DNA of 64,000 nucleotides, taken from assembly GCA_049724395.1 (NCBI GenBank), contig JAUGWO010000042.1:124001-188000 (forward strand), given 5' to 3'. Positions 23,471 to 36,015 of the stretch are shown piece by piece. Within the stretch, counting starts at the first letter, position 1. Each line of letters starts with the position of its first letter. This stretch comes from Spongospora subterranea f. sp. subterranea. Taxonomy: Eukaryota; Endomyxa: Phytomyxea; Phytomyxea; Plasmodiophorida. A model generated the notes under the pieces. That model saw only the letters and a list, made by a program, of their open reading frames with translations. It made no database searches and was not told where the DNA came from. Both the position numbers and the translations under genes were made by a program.

Positions 23471-24771
23471 TTAAATCATTTTGCTCTGGTCGCGGGCCTG
23501 TCCAATGGCTTCAAAAAAATCCATGGCGCAATCTTCTATCCATGATGGGGAGTTGCGGCAGAATCTTTCCAAAAAACCAACATGCCCGCCGCTTGGTACA
23601 ATGTTCCTGAAAAGTCGGTCAGACGGGGATTGGCTCCAGAACGGAACTCTTACAGGATGATATTCGGATTGACTCGAAATACATCAACAGGGATGGATGC
23701 GGCCAAACAGACCGGATCATCTTCGGACTGAATGCAGAGCAATGGGCATTTGACCAACCCAACTTTATCATCTGTACTACAGGCAGCGTAATACTCCTCA
23801 ACGCTCTCAAACTCACTTGTTGGAATGTTGACCAATTGGTCATACTCCCTCAACGTACGACAAAGGTAGACCTTGTCAACGTTAATGTCCGGATTCTCTC
23901 TGAAAACGTGTTCATGATTCCGAAACCAGAAAATCATCCGCTTGGCGAACGACCGATTCAGGATGTTTTTAGCAAAGGAGTAGGGCCTTTCCATATAAAG
24001 GGCGGTGTGGTCCATGTTAAAGTTTGTACTAACAGCAACAGCGCCATTGATTAAATTTGTATTTAATCGTTCCTCGGCGAGGAATCGGATCAAAATAGTT
24101 CCTCCCATCGAAAATGCTATTATGTATAATGGAGTCTCGGCATCCAAATATTCATTTCGCAAAAGATTGACAACCTGGAGAACAAAAGCTGAGTGATCGA
24201 ATGCGTCAAGAAGTAATAATAAGTGAAGAGACCTCTCTCAGATCAGATGTACGGGCGGCGTTAAAGCTTACCGCTGTACCAAGCTGAGTACCACCGCATC
24301 CGCGATTGTTCATCAACTGTAATGAACGAGTTCAGAATGGAAAAACCATTGATCGAATATGTACTAACAGCACACTGAAAGCCTCGCCTTAATGCCTCCT
24401 TGACCATATGCTTATTGTAGGATGCCATACTATGACCAGTAATGCCTAATAACAGATATCAGAAACGAATGAAAATCAAACCAATCCCGACCATGTAATA
24501 ACAGAAGTGTGTTCTTTTTTCGATCGAAATTCTCTGTTGAGAAGTCAACGGAAACACGAGCACCGCAAGTTAACAAAATTTCCCTCCTGTGAAATTTTGG
24601 AATGACCATCAACGTGTTCTCGAAAACCAGACGATGCCACAGAGTGAATAACTGGATTAGCCTAGAATAGCGATTGAAACTAATTATCATCAAAATATAC
24701 ATACAATTGTACAAACGCAAATGGCAGTTTATAATCCACCATCCTTGGACATAATGATATGATTCTTTCAT
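23471..24771 (-). CDS. Alpha/beta hydrolase, ABHD1/ABHD3/YheT type
   Basis: Membrane-anchored lipase-like hydrolase. N-terminal hydrophobic segment (24,640-24,740), then VSVDFSTEN and NTLLLLHG (oxyanion strand), LTGHSMASYNKHMVKEALRR, nucleophile elbow PLYIIAFSMGGTILIRFLAE near 24,105, the acid in LCIQSEDDPVC near 23,720, and the His in PSGGHVGFLERF in the last exon after an intron near 23,600-23,645. In most relatives the elbow is G-V-S-M-G-G; here the first Gly is Ala, which may or may not reduce activity. Stop TAA at 23471. Several further introns lie between 24,170 and 24,520; exact junctions there were not all solved. Confidence 0.75.
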
Positions 24772-25069
24772 TGAACTCGGATTTCACATAAACAAGGTTA
24801 TGCTTCTTCAACCTGTTCTCTCAGCACCATAAGCTTTCACCAAAAAATTGCCATAAAACGATAAGTTCTGCCAACCTTTTAACATACCAAGAATATATGT
24901 ACCATATACATATAATAGCAATCAACGGCAGCAAGAACGCCATTGCTGCCGACAGAAAGTGAGGTCAGCAACAGCCTGCTGGCGATTCGCCAACTGGTCG
25001 GTACGACCGATAAGGAGGCGTCCTTCGTCAGTGGTCCCGTTGGTCCGTTGTCCGTGATGATCCCGTGGA

Positions 25070-25215
25070 CTTTGCCCAGCGGAACCCGATCGGATCGGGT
25101 CGGGTTGCTGTAGATTTTGAAGTCGAATTCGGGTCGCTGTAGATTTTGAAGTCGGGTTTGGGTCGGGTTCGGGTCGCTGTAGGTTTTGAAGTCGGGTTTG
25201 GGTCGGGTTCGGGTT
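25070..25215. repeat. Degenerate tandem repeat rich in GGGTCGGGTT
   Basis: The motif CTGTAGATTTTGAAGTCGGG recurs three times with GGGTTTGGGTCGGGTTCGGG between copies. Unit lengths vary (about 30-50 bases). No coding frame makes sense over it. Confidence 0.8.
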
Positions 25216-25324
25216 GCGGTTTTGCAAAAACCGAATCAAACGCAGAATTGTGAATAAATCACGTTAATTGGTCATTTAAAATTAAGGAGCTAACAAGTTC
25301 AGAATTGCGGAGAAAGAAATATAT

Positions 25325-25475
25325 TCTAACCGATTTGAACCGGTTTCAAACCAGGTCAAACCGGGTTAATTTCGAACCGGTTTGAACCGGGTTTCAATCG
25401 GTTGGGCAGTTTCTGTCAAACCGGTTTGAGCAGTTTGAAAAAAATTTCGCCGGTTTGAAACCGTTGACATGGGTT
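25325..25475. repeat. Array of AACCGGTTT palindromes
   Basis: About ten copies of AACCGGTTTGAA or its close variants (AACCGGGTT, CCGGTTTGAAACC) in 150 bases, on both strands because the core is palindromic. It follows the GGGTCGGG array directly. Confidence 0.75.
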
Positions 25476-25739
25476 TCGGGTCGGACTTTTTTGACAGCGC
25501 ACTTTTCTGATCAATACGTAGTGAGTGGTGCTTCCCCTAAATTTCTACCAAGAAACCCTGATCTGGAGTTCATTCCGATGGAATTTCTGCCAATCCTACT
25601 GAGGACTGCACGTAATTTTCAACCCCTAAAATCCTCGAGTTTGGATTAGTTTGTAGATCGCCATTAGGGATCAATGCAGCCAGGTACAATCGTAATAACT
25701 GGTCTGGTATATTAATGTACATGCTATACTGATAACAAT

Positions 25740-26001
25740 CTTTATATGGGAATCATAGCTTCCAGGAGCGGGACCTTGAAAAATTAGCACCGTCGTTAGA
25801 GCGGGTTATATCATCACAAAGACAATCATTCATTGATACCTTCTCTGAGCCAGCTGTACAACCAACGACCACTATTAGAGGAATGAAGCCCCAATGGATA
25901 ATGGTACGACCGACTTCAATCGCTTGATGCTTGACACGGTCGACCTTGGACCAGATATCATCCTTGGGCTCCGGCGCCCGAAGTCGTCCAGCGCTGAACA
26001 T
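25740..26001 (-). CDS. Possible TOM7-like mitochondrial import subunit
   Basis: Small protein starting MFSAGRLRAP with the segment VGRTIIHWGFIPLIVVVG, very like the single outer-membrane helix of TOM7 (H/R-W/Y-G-F/W-I-P-L/F). TOM7 members have 55-65 residues, so the text after VVVG is probably split by an intron starting at the GT in that position; one option ends near 25,765, but the true last exon is not certain. If correct the product sits in the TOM complex and modulates its assembly. Confidence 0.5.
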
Positions 26002-27200
26002 GGCCTATGATAGTTGAACTCGTCTGTCGTATTATCTGAGATGGAATATTAGTGATCGAGGACCATTGCTTGGTGAATCCGCGCTCACTTGTCGTGAAGG
26101 TGGACGATAACGGGTGTTGATTGACCTGATCCAACTATCAATATCAGTATATCCACCGTATTATGACGACTCTAGAGTATCGCCGGACAACCGGACTGAC
26201 CGGACATTCGCAGTTTTACCACTGTTTGTACCCGCCCTTCACTCACAATTCGGGCTTTTGTGGTGGAAAGTGGAAACCCGGTTATTAGTTTGGAATATGG
26301 CGTGTTTTGTTGCCATTTTTTACAAGTCAGGGGGTAACCCGGGTGTTTAATAACCGACCATTCGAAATAGGTTCTTGTGTGGATTGTTACAAACATCCTA
26401 TTCCCTAAGACCTCTGGTTCTCTCTAGATGGCAGGACCAAATAACGGTCGAGAACAATATCATAGAACAGGAAGTTAAGCACAAATCGACAGGCGAAACC
26501 AATCAGAGCACAACATCCGTTGGCGCACTCCGACACGGGATATCTCATCATCGGAATCCACAAATGGTGTATGAGGACATCCCGAGAACAGGAATAAGGG
26601 CCAGGGAAGGAGGAGAGACTCTTTGTGTGCTTGATATCATTGTGTGGTCTGATTGGTTATGTCTCAAGGAGGTTAATTTATAGAATGTTGTTTACATCGT
26701 TCGGTCACCACGAATGAACGATGCAGAAACACAACGGTACGTTAACGGCACCGTTGTTAACATTGCAGATATTGGATTCGGCTAGTTATTGTACCTGACT
26801 ATCGGGCAATGATGGTGATTGACCACGCCCCGATAGCTCTCCAATGTGAATATGAAGGACCTCGCCATATCAGATCATGTTAAATCTCCTGTTTGTTGCC
26901 CGTAAAAGGCGAATATGCGAACAATATTAATCATCCTTTTGTTGAGTTGATACCCCGTTGAAGATATTTCCTTCAGTGCAATGGGCAGTCTCTGAAAGCA
27001 ATTGCTGATAATGGAAAATGCACCATACTACAGTAGTCAAGTACACAATGACGTCTCCACGTTGATAACCAACATTAATTGCACATTTATAAATATGGGC
27101 GCCTACATTGCGCTTGATCATAATCAAAACTGATGCAAGTGGTTACGATGGAAACCGCAAACGGCATGTCCTGAAAAATCGCTGCGTTGGATCTTCAATG
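26002..27200. other. 1.2-kb gap with nothing recognised
   Basis: Only short ORFs (longest about 100 residues at 26,375-26,683, with no recognisable domain). No repeats beyond chance. It holds the TOM7-like promoter and the 3' side of the CDK10-like gene. Confidence 0.4.
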
Positions 27201-28888
<1,688 letters not shown>

Positions 28889-29584
28889 GGCTGGACGATG
28901 ATCAGGCAATTACCGGGTGTTGTTAACCAGGCCACAGCATGCGCTGATCGTGCGCCAGACGACCAATGATCGGCACCAGATCCCGTTCACCTGTTCCGCA
29001 GAAGGTGCCGTGATCTGATTATGGTCAACGGGACCTTCATCTCAACATACTCTAACAGGAAATCGAGATAATGATCAACTCGTATTGAGTGGTCGTTGCT
29101 GATTGTTGGCCGATGATGCTGTTATCTCCCATTACCGATTTCTTTGGTTGCCCAAATCTGGAAAACATTTCTACCGTTTGACTGATGATAATCCTTCTCA
29201 TACCGTTGTCAAACAATTGTTTATTAGAAACGGGGCCGTTATTGACCAACCTAACGAGACGGCGTTTTAGGGTATTGAGAATTGAATTTTATTGCCGAGA
29301 TCAGATACGGCCGTGTGTATTAGAAAACAATCAAAATTGTGTTAAAACCCTATAGATGATGGGACAACGAAATGAATGGGACGGATCTTGTCGTGGGTGG
29401 TTGATCGAGCGATGAACATCATTTCACAGCGAAAGATATCACAGCAATGAATCCCGGGAAGGCGTCGAGAGAACACAATACATCAGGAGTTGAATTGCTC
29501 GAGAGATCGATCACAGCGGTACAGCAGTAATATATAACAAGGGGAATAGGGTGGGAAATATCGGGTTTGGGGAATCGTTTGGTG
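28889..29584. other. Gap between CDK10-like and MORN3-like genes
   Basis: The two genes diverge, so both promoters lie here. The sequence is AT-rich with many GATCA/TGATC hexamers; no RNA gene or mobile element is recognised. Confidence 0.4.
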
Positions 29585-31074
29585 ATGATGACGACACCCA
29601 ATAAACTACAGGTATCGGTTCATGATTTAGTTCATGATCAGTATAATGGGCCATCAACCACGTCCGTCAACAATAACAAAATCACGACGATGAAAAGTGG
29701 GACCAGAAAGTCAATGTTTTGGGTTAGCGAGAAGAAGCTGACAATGGAAGAGAGAATAGCGATCCCGCAGGGTCGTCATCATGAGAGAATATGGAAAACG
29801 GCAGGGTCGTATGTTGGCGATTGGAAGGATAATCTTAAACACGGATTCGGGATACAGATATGGCCAAATGGCAATAAATATGAAGGTGGGATCGGGGTAT
29901 TGGTGATTGGGGAAATGATGGTGATGAGGTTCAGGGGAATGGAGTCAAGGCCATCGCCATGGGACAGGGAATTACTATCGGGTCGATGGAGATGGGCGAT
30001 TGGTGAAGGTGTATTCGGGGGAATGGCGCCATGACGTGAAATACGGCCTGGGAGTGTATTACTATAAGAACGGGTACGAGATCACGTTGTGTGTGGGAAT
30101 GGCGATATGATGTGGTCTGATTAGGAAGAGATATGAGGGAGAGTGGAAGAACGGTATTAGAGAGGGACATGGAACAGAGATGAACGATAATGGCGATGTG
30201 TATATCGGGGGATGGATTCAAGGGAAGATGAGCGGATGGGGACGATTGATATCGGGTAATTCCCACATCGCCACGATCTCAGACCCGATTATTCACCAGT
30301 CCGTCGTGATATCCAGCTAACGGCAACGAGTTCATCGGCGAATGGCTAAACGGGCTCAAAGAGGGGAAAGGGCAATACTTTTATCGTGATCAGGATATGG
30401 TGTATGAAGGGGAATGGGTGAAAGGAATCGCCCAATGTGGCGTGTGCGGCCCGATCGATAGCAATACCGACCAGGGATCTGGTGTAGTTGATGGCCAACA
30501 TCACCGTCGTCATCTGCCAAAGGTACATTAAAACTGGCGCCATCCCTCAATCACCAGATCAACGCGATTCATGGGCGCTCCCCGTTGATTAGCTAGAGGT
30601 GCAAGAACCCGAGCAGATTATCGAGTCCAGAATAATCGATGTCCAGTTAAATCGAGCGGCAACTAGAGGTTTATCATTGGTGAATATCGAGGATATATTC
30701 GATGGCGATGCGATTGCCGATCTTCATAGGTATCGACCACGATCCCCTCTTTTGTTCAATCACCTCTCTGCAACTGTGTTCGTGTGATGATGGTTGACGG
30801 CGGTTCTAGATTGTTTGATGCCGCGTTGAAGGAGAACGAGCATCATGAGATCGGCGCCCTAGCATTGATGGAACTGCTGCTGGAAACTGGACTCAATCCA
30901 ACACCCGAGGATCTAGCCAGGATCATATCCGATTTCGACAAGAACGCCAACGAAGGTTTCTCGTTCGTGGAGTTCGTCAAGTCGATCTATCTAATGCAGC
31001 TGATTGACCGACAGAAGAACGGTGATGAGATGAAGGGCGAGTTCGACGGTGTCAACGATGACAATGAGGAATAG
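29585..31074 (+). CDS. MORN3-like MORN-repeat protein with EF-hand-like C-terminus
   Basis: At least six MORN repeats in different exons: GSYVGDWKDNLKHGFG, VYSGEWRHDVKYGLG, YEGEWKNGIREGHG, VYIGGWIQGKMSGWG, EFIGEWLNGLKEGKG and VYEGEWVKGIAQCG. The opening RHHERIWKTAGSYVGDW and the closing V-x-G-x-A-x-C-G repeat match MORN3, a sperm-tail/cilium protein. From about 30,780 a frame with ALMELLLETGLNPTPEDLAR and the loop DKNANEGFSFVE looks like one EF-hand pair, not present in animal MORN3. Frame changes between exons near 29,900, 30,040, 30,100, 30,260 and 30,510-30,600 are too many to solve fully; most have a GT or AG nearby. First ATG of the frame is at 29585. Confidence 0.65.
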
Positions 31075-31574
31075 AGATAACGTCTTTTCCATAAAACGAT
31101 TAAATCCCAATCAATTAGGCCACTCGTCATAGGATTATACTCAATTTATTGACGCCATTAGCTCTCTTGGACCAACATCACCCTCGAACGTGGATTTCAG
31201 ACGTAAAACTTTAGGCAATGAGGGCTAAAATCTATGGGCGTGATAAGGTTTGGTGCTGAGTCGATTTTGAGAGACTGACGATGAACATGATTATAGAAGT
31301 GTAAATCGATGATATCCCCATTGATGAGTGCTGCTTTTCAGCAAAGGTAGGGGAGTGGTGCATAATAGAGGGCGGTACGACTGGTGTTTGATCGAGGAAA
31401 ACAGGTTTATGATGGATATTGAAGGTCGACCTAGAGGTGGTCAAGGAAATCGACAGATAGCATCATCGAGACCAGGGCAAACCCGCTCTCTAACGTTCGG
31501 TATACGAATCTGCTCGTAGTCGGAAGACTTAGACCTGATCAACGGAAACAGGGCAAAGAGTCGGTATAGATCCA
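31075..31574. other. Gap before the RING gene, nothing recognised
   Basis: About 500 bases with short ORFs on both strands only. Presumed 3' end of the MORN gene and promoter of the RING gene. Confidence 0.4.
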
Positions 31575-32547
31575 ATGCCAGAACCGCTTCTCACTCAGGA
31601 GCAATGGGAGCAGATCAAAACGGCCTCTCGCAATCGAGGAGACAATGACAATCCTTGTGCGATTTGCCATGAATTATTCAAGACTAATAATCAGGAAACT
31701 ATGGCCCTATGGTTGATGATTGTGGGCAGATCAAGTGATGCTGACAATACTCAGGTTCTGTTGAGTTGCTCTCATACATTCCATAGATCATGTTTGCGCA
31801 GCTTCGAGAAGTTCTCAGGATCCCAAACATGCCCATTGTGCCGTCAAACCCAATATGATCAGGTCGGTCTCCATAGGCCTGCACCGGACATCAGAGCGCA
31901 TCTGACTTTCAACGAGAGATTGGGATCTCTGATGGAGCGGCACAATACAGGATACGTTGTGCCATTCGAATCCAATCACTGTTTAGGGCCAGAAAGGGCA
32001 GGAGATTAGCTCATGCGTTATGGCTGCGCGAGGCCCCCAATAACCCAGTATTGAGGAAAAAGTTTTTGATCCATCAGGTTCAATTTGATGTTCCGTCGTC
32101 AGATATTTTTGTGTTTACGATCGTTGCAGTTAGGGGAAGCGACAGACGATATCGTCTCTAAAACTAATACCACATCCCAGGAAATTCAGGATTTGTTTTC
32201 GGAGATCGATTCCAGTCTACAACTGAGCAGGATCGCATTTGAGGAAGCGGATACCATCTTTCGCAAGCCAACGACTCACTGGGATCGCATCCTGAAGGAG
32301 GTATGGGGAGAATCATTCGATCGGGTGACGATGATTGATGGAGTTTAGGCTGACCATAGACTGCAAGATGACTGTCCAATATGCATGGCGTCATTACAGA
32401 GCAAAAAGGACAAAATATTAACGAGCTGCGGCCACATATTCCATAAACGATGTCTGGAATCATTCGAAGAGTTTGCGCCAGGGCGAGTCTGCTGCCCCAT
32501 GTGCCGAACTGTGGGATTTGAAAAACATATCATCGTTAAAGATTATT
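31575..32547 (+). CDS. RNF32-like protein with two RING-H2 domains
   Basis: Two RING-H2 fingers flank a basic helical middle. Ring 1: NPCAICHELF, then LLSCSHTFHRSC and SQTCPLCRQ. Ring 2 at the C-terminus: DDCPICMASL, TSCGHIFHKRCLESFEEF and VCCPMCRTVGF. Between them, after a frame change or short intron near 31,985, GRRLAHALWLREAPNNPVLR resembles the IQ-like part of RNF32. Order, spacing and the C-terminal second RING match RNF32, a testis/flagellum-linked ubiquitin ligase candidate. A further frame change near 32,100 and another at the stop near 32,348 must be introns or indels. ATG 31575 starts ten residues before a conserved LTQEQWEQ. Confidence 0.75.
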
Positions 32548-32871
32548 AAAACGTTTTAGTGAAAGTCGACTCTTGTATTAGTTATGATTCAAGAAGTGAA
32601 AAATTAGACATAGTCATGAATGAAAATCTTGTCAATTGTAATTGGAATACAAAGCGGTTCATGAAGAACGGGATCGGCCCGCTTCGTTGTCGCACTCGAA
32701 TAGGAATTAAAAAATTATAAAGGGAGACCAACTGCATGAGGCCATGAGGCAGTTGAAGGAAGAGGGCCGCGGGCAGGCCATATACCGGATACAGACGTAT
32801 CAGCAGAGAGCGGTTCTAACGCATCAGTGGGACACGATTCTGATGGATCCCCCAAGGTCTGCATTAAATCG
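32548..32871. other. Gap between convergent RNF32-like gene and the PAM2 gene
   Basis: AT-rich at 32,560-32,720. From 32,730 the plus strand briefly reads a helical EAMRQLKEEGRGQAIYRI, which may be chance or a remnant of a helical region; no gene is called. Confidence 0.35.
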
Positions 32872-35800
32872 TTAAAAAACGACACAGTTACAATTTCCAT
32901 ATATAAATACCTGATCGTTGAACCGGGGTTGGCGCTTAGATTTGATGGAGATAGAGGAATGGTCATGTTCAGCAAAGGATCGGGTAAATGCCGGCCGATA
33001 ATCATGCATGGGAGGGACAGAGGCGACACTTGACGACACTGCACCAAGTGACGGAGACGCTCGTCCAACTACTCCTGAAGCTGATGACCAATCAACAAGC
33101 GGTTCTAAAAACGCACATGCACAAGTTAAAGATAATCGTATCAAGCCGGTTGCGAAGCACAGACCATCATGTAGGTGAGATTGGCGGAACTTGATAACAC
33201 CTTGATTGCTACTCCAAGCAGTAGCGGCGTTGCCACCAGGGCGGAAGGTGGCAGCAGAGGCGTCAAGGGTTAAAGTCGCACCTGAGCTTGACGAATCAAG
33301 CCAAACGCTAGGACCCCCGCTGACACCGTTGTCGACGTGCTCGGCACTTCTCCACAATGATGGGTAGCCAGGATACGGAAGATGGTGCTGATAAATAGGG
33401 CTTGACCGGTTATATAGGTTCTGAGAGCAAATTTTTGATTTTAATTGGATCGAAATTCTCAAAGAGCAGCAAATCGGATAATACCTCATCATTTTCCGCG
33501 ACAGTCTTTACCTGCGCGTAAACGTCATTACTAGCAACAGCACAGTTTTGGTTCGCCCAGCGCGGCATTGAAGCGGGCCATGTACTATTGACACGTCGGT
33601 TTCGAGACAATGAGGTTGGAGTCGACTCATGCGTTGGGAACGGATAGAAGTTGGCCGCGGCGGCATCACTTCCTTCACAGGACCAACTGGAAAGCACCTG
33701 CGTTAACACAAGTCAATGTGAATTATGGATAGATCAGTCAACATCACATACGCGGTCCCAATGAGCGAGTTTCCGCATTTTTCTATCCTGAGGATCGGGA
33801 TCTTTGAGTTCGCGATCTAAGTATGCTCTGAGATCCACTTCTACTCCAGCCCAAAATGCTCGATATTCGTCCCGACGAGAGCTGGTGGCATTCCAAAGGT
33901 GTACGAGAGGCTCGAAAACAAACGCAGATTTTTGAATACAGGGAGTCATGTCGTAAGCCTTTTCAAGTTAGTGACGAAAAAATCGTTTGGTTGGAATGAT
34001 ATACCTGCAAAACTTCTTTCATATGCAGAGCCGGGTCAGCTGCATACGAGGCGGCTTTCAAAATTGACGAGGTATGATGAGCAGAGAACCTGAACGCACG
34101 ATCTTCTTTTTTCGCCTAAAAAAGAATTCAAATTCAATAAACGAGTTGTTCTTTACAAAGCAACAATCCATGTACCTGAAACCATCTCCAGCATAAATCG
34201 AAATCCCTCCGATGCGCGGCTACATGAAGCGCTAATCCGGACGGATATTTTCCCAACAATTTATGATGACGTTCAAAACACCTGCGCCATATTTAACACG
34301 ACGTTGTTCATATATTCCGACAAAACCAACCATTTCACGCGATTGAACCATTTATTCGCCTCTTGCTGCTGGTTACGGCTATACTTAAAAAACGCCTTGG
34401 AGCATAATGTCACAACCTGTCATGAACTCATGAGTATAGTTATGAAATGAATGATTTTTTAACGCTACTTCTTCGATTGTGTGCTCGTTCACCGATTCTA
34501 CAGTTGACGCTACGCGCCATCCGATATTGAAATTTTCCTCTTCGATGCATTTTTCAAGGAGCACCCCTGTGAGATGGCAGGCAGCAGGACGGCCGTCCTC
34601 GATCATATTCAGTAATCTCTATTTCTCGAGTTAACATTGCTGATTCACAATGATGCACCACCAACCTTGAAATCCTCGTTTGATAGGTAGTCCTTTTCAG
34701 AAGTGATTGTAGACACCATAAAGTCGACCAAGGCCTCCTAAAAAAGGATAGAATTGGTTAAACAGTGTGGAACACCCCCAAAAAGACATGGCAACCTGGT
34801 CATCATCCTGGACCTCAGATGCCTTTTTAATTGAGGAAGCCCTTTCTCCGGTACAAGACTCAGCAGAAGATATTATACGAACTGCTAGTTTTTCTAAAGG
34901 ATCCAAATGGGAATCTTGGATTAGGTCTAACATTTCCTGAACTTGGCTTGGCTCCGTGTCACGTCGACAATCGCTCCTTCTACGGCAACGATGATCATCA
35001 ATGTGATGAAGGAGAGAGAAACAATGTGATTTAACTGACTCGTTGTTTTTCCGATAAATCTTGTCATTTTTTGTAGCCAATCTCATCAGGGTTTTAAAAA
35101 CAACAAAGTTCCAATGATTCGGATGGACACCCATTTTCATTACAGCCATTGTCTCTTGAAAATTATGCTGAGACGCCATTGATGAAGAGGTGCAGGATAT
35201 AGCAAGTTTGTGTATAGCACGAACGCCAATTAATTCTCGAGCATCACCTTAGGAACACTCAGGGCATATCACAGAAGGAGAAACACTACACCGGTACCTT
35301 CTGACATGTCAATCAGCAATAACCTGCAAAATTCAGGTACTACTGGGGACATTTTCAGAAAGAACGAAGAGCACGGCTCTCGATTTTGAATGAACTTGGC
35401 AAGTTTTTCTTGCGCCTCAACCTTGGTAATGGCATGCGCTTCATAATCGCGTCTCGCTAAAAAACTTCCTAGCATCTCAGCAGTGATGTAAGAAATTGAG
35501 CGATCGCAAAGGACAGAACGAATTGCTATTGAACAGAAAAAATCAATAGAGTATGGCGAAGTACATTGGTGAACTCATATACCTGCTTTGAATTGAGAAG
35601 GTAATGCATTGCCCAAAGACGGGAAGATAAATAGGAAATTGGCAGTGAAGCGAACAGGAGACGATTCCGAGACTGCAAACTCTTTGAACATGCAGACAAC
35701 ATGTAAAGCAGGTTGCGGTGCGTCCGCTGCAAAATCTTGAGCATGAAGCCGCTCCATAACTTCATCGGGTTCATTTTCATTGACTATCGAAGAAACCCGC

Positions 35801-36015
35801 ACAACCAAAGCATTGCTATGCTGCGACGTTATTTCGTGCCAATCAAGACTGCCAACCTTGATGTAATCCCAAGTGTTCGTTTCGAGATCGCGTCGAAATT
35901 CGTAGGATTGAACTTTAACTGGAGACCCGTTCCCCTCGACTTCGTTCGCCAGAATTCCCGCTATAGATGTCGGTGGAGGTGGCGGGGACGACTCGAATAA
36001 GGCGACGCCCGACAT
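32872..36015 (-). CDS. Unrecognised helical-repeat protein with a PAM2-like motif
   Basis: Minus-strand gene of many exons, start ATG at 36015 (MSGVALFESSPPPPPTSI). Conserved-looking stretches: KVGSLDWHEITSQHSN, then FAVSESSPVRFTANFLFIFP, QEKLAKFIQNREPCSSFFLK, MGVHPNHWNFVVFKTLMRLA, KYPSGLALHVAAHRRDFDLC and EYRAFWAGVEVDLRAYLDRE. The text is mostly alpha-helical, like a TPR/HEAT or nucleoporin scaffold, but no family was recognised. In the last exons ATLTLDASAATFRPGG matches the PAM2 pattern (L-x-x-x-A-x-x-F-x-P) that binds the MLLE domain of poly(A)-binding protein, which would suggest an mRNA role. The 3' end is uncertain: the frame stays open to 32872. Confidence 0.5.

Noticed and set aside
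25080-25215. Interstitial telomere repeat
   Set aside because: The motif is GGGTCGGGTT with variable spacing, not TTAGGG or a regular telomere unit.
26375-26683. 102-residue plus-strand ORF
   Set aside because: No domain, no conserved look, non-ATG context not convincing; chance ORF in a non-coding gap.
32715-33068. 117-residue minus-strand ORF MDERLRHLVQCRQ...
   Set aside because: Overlaps the open frame of the PAM2 gene in another frame, with no domain.
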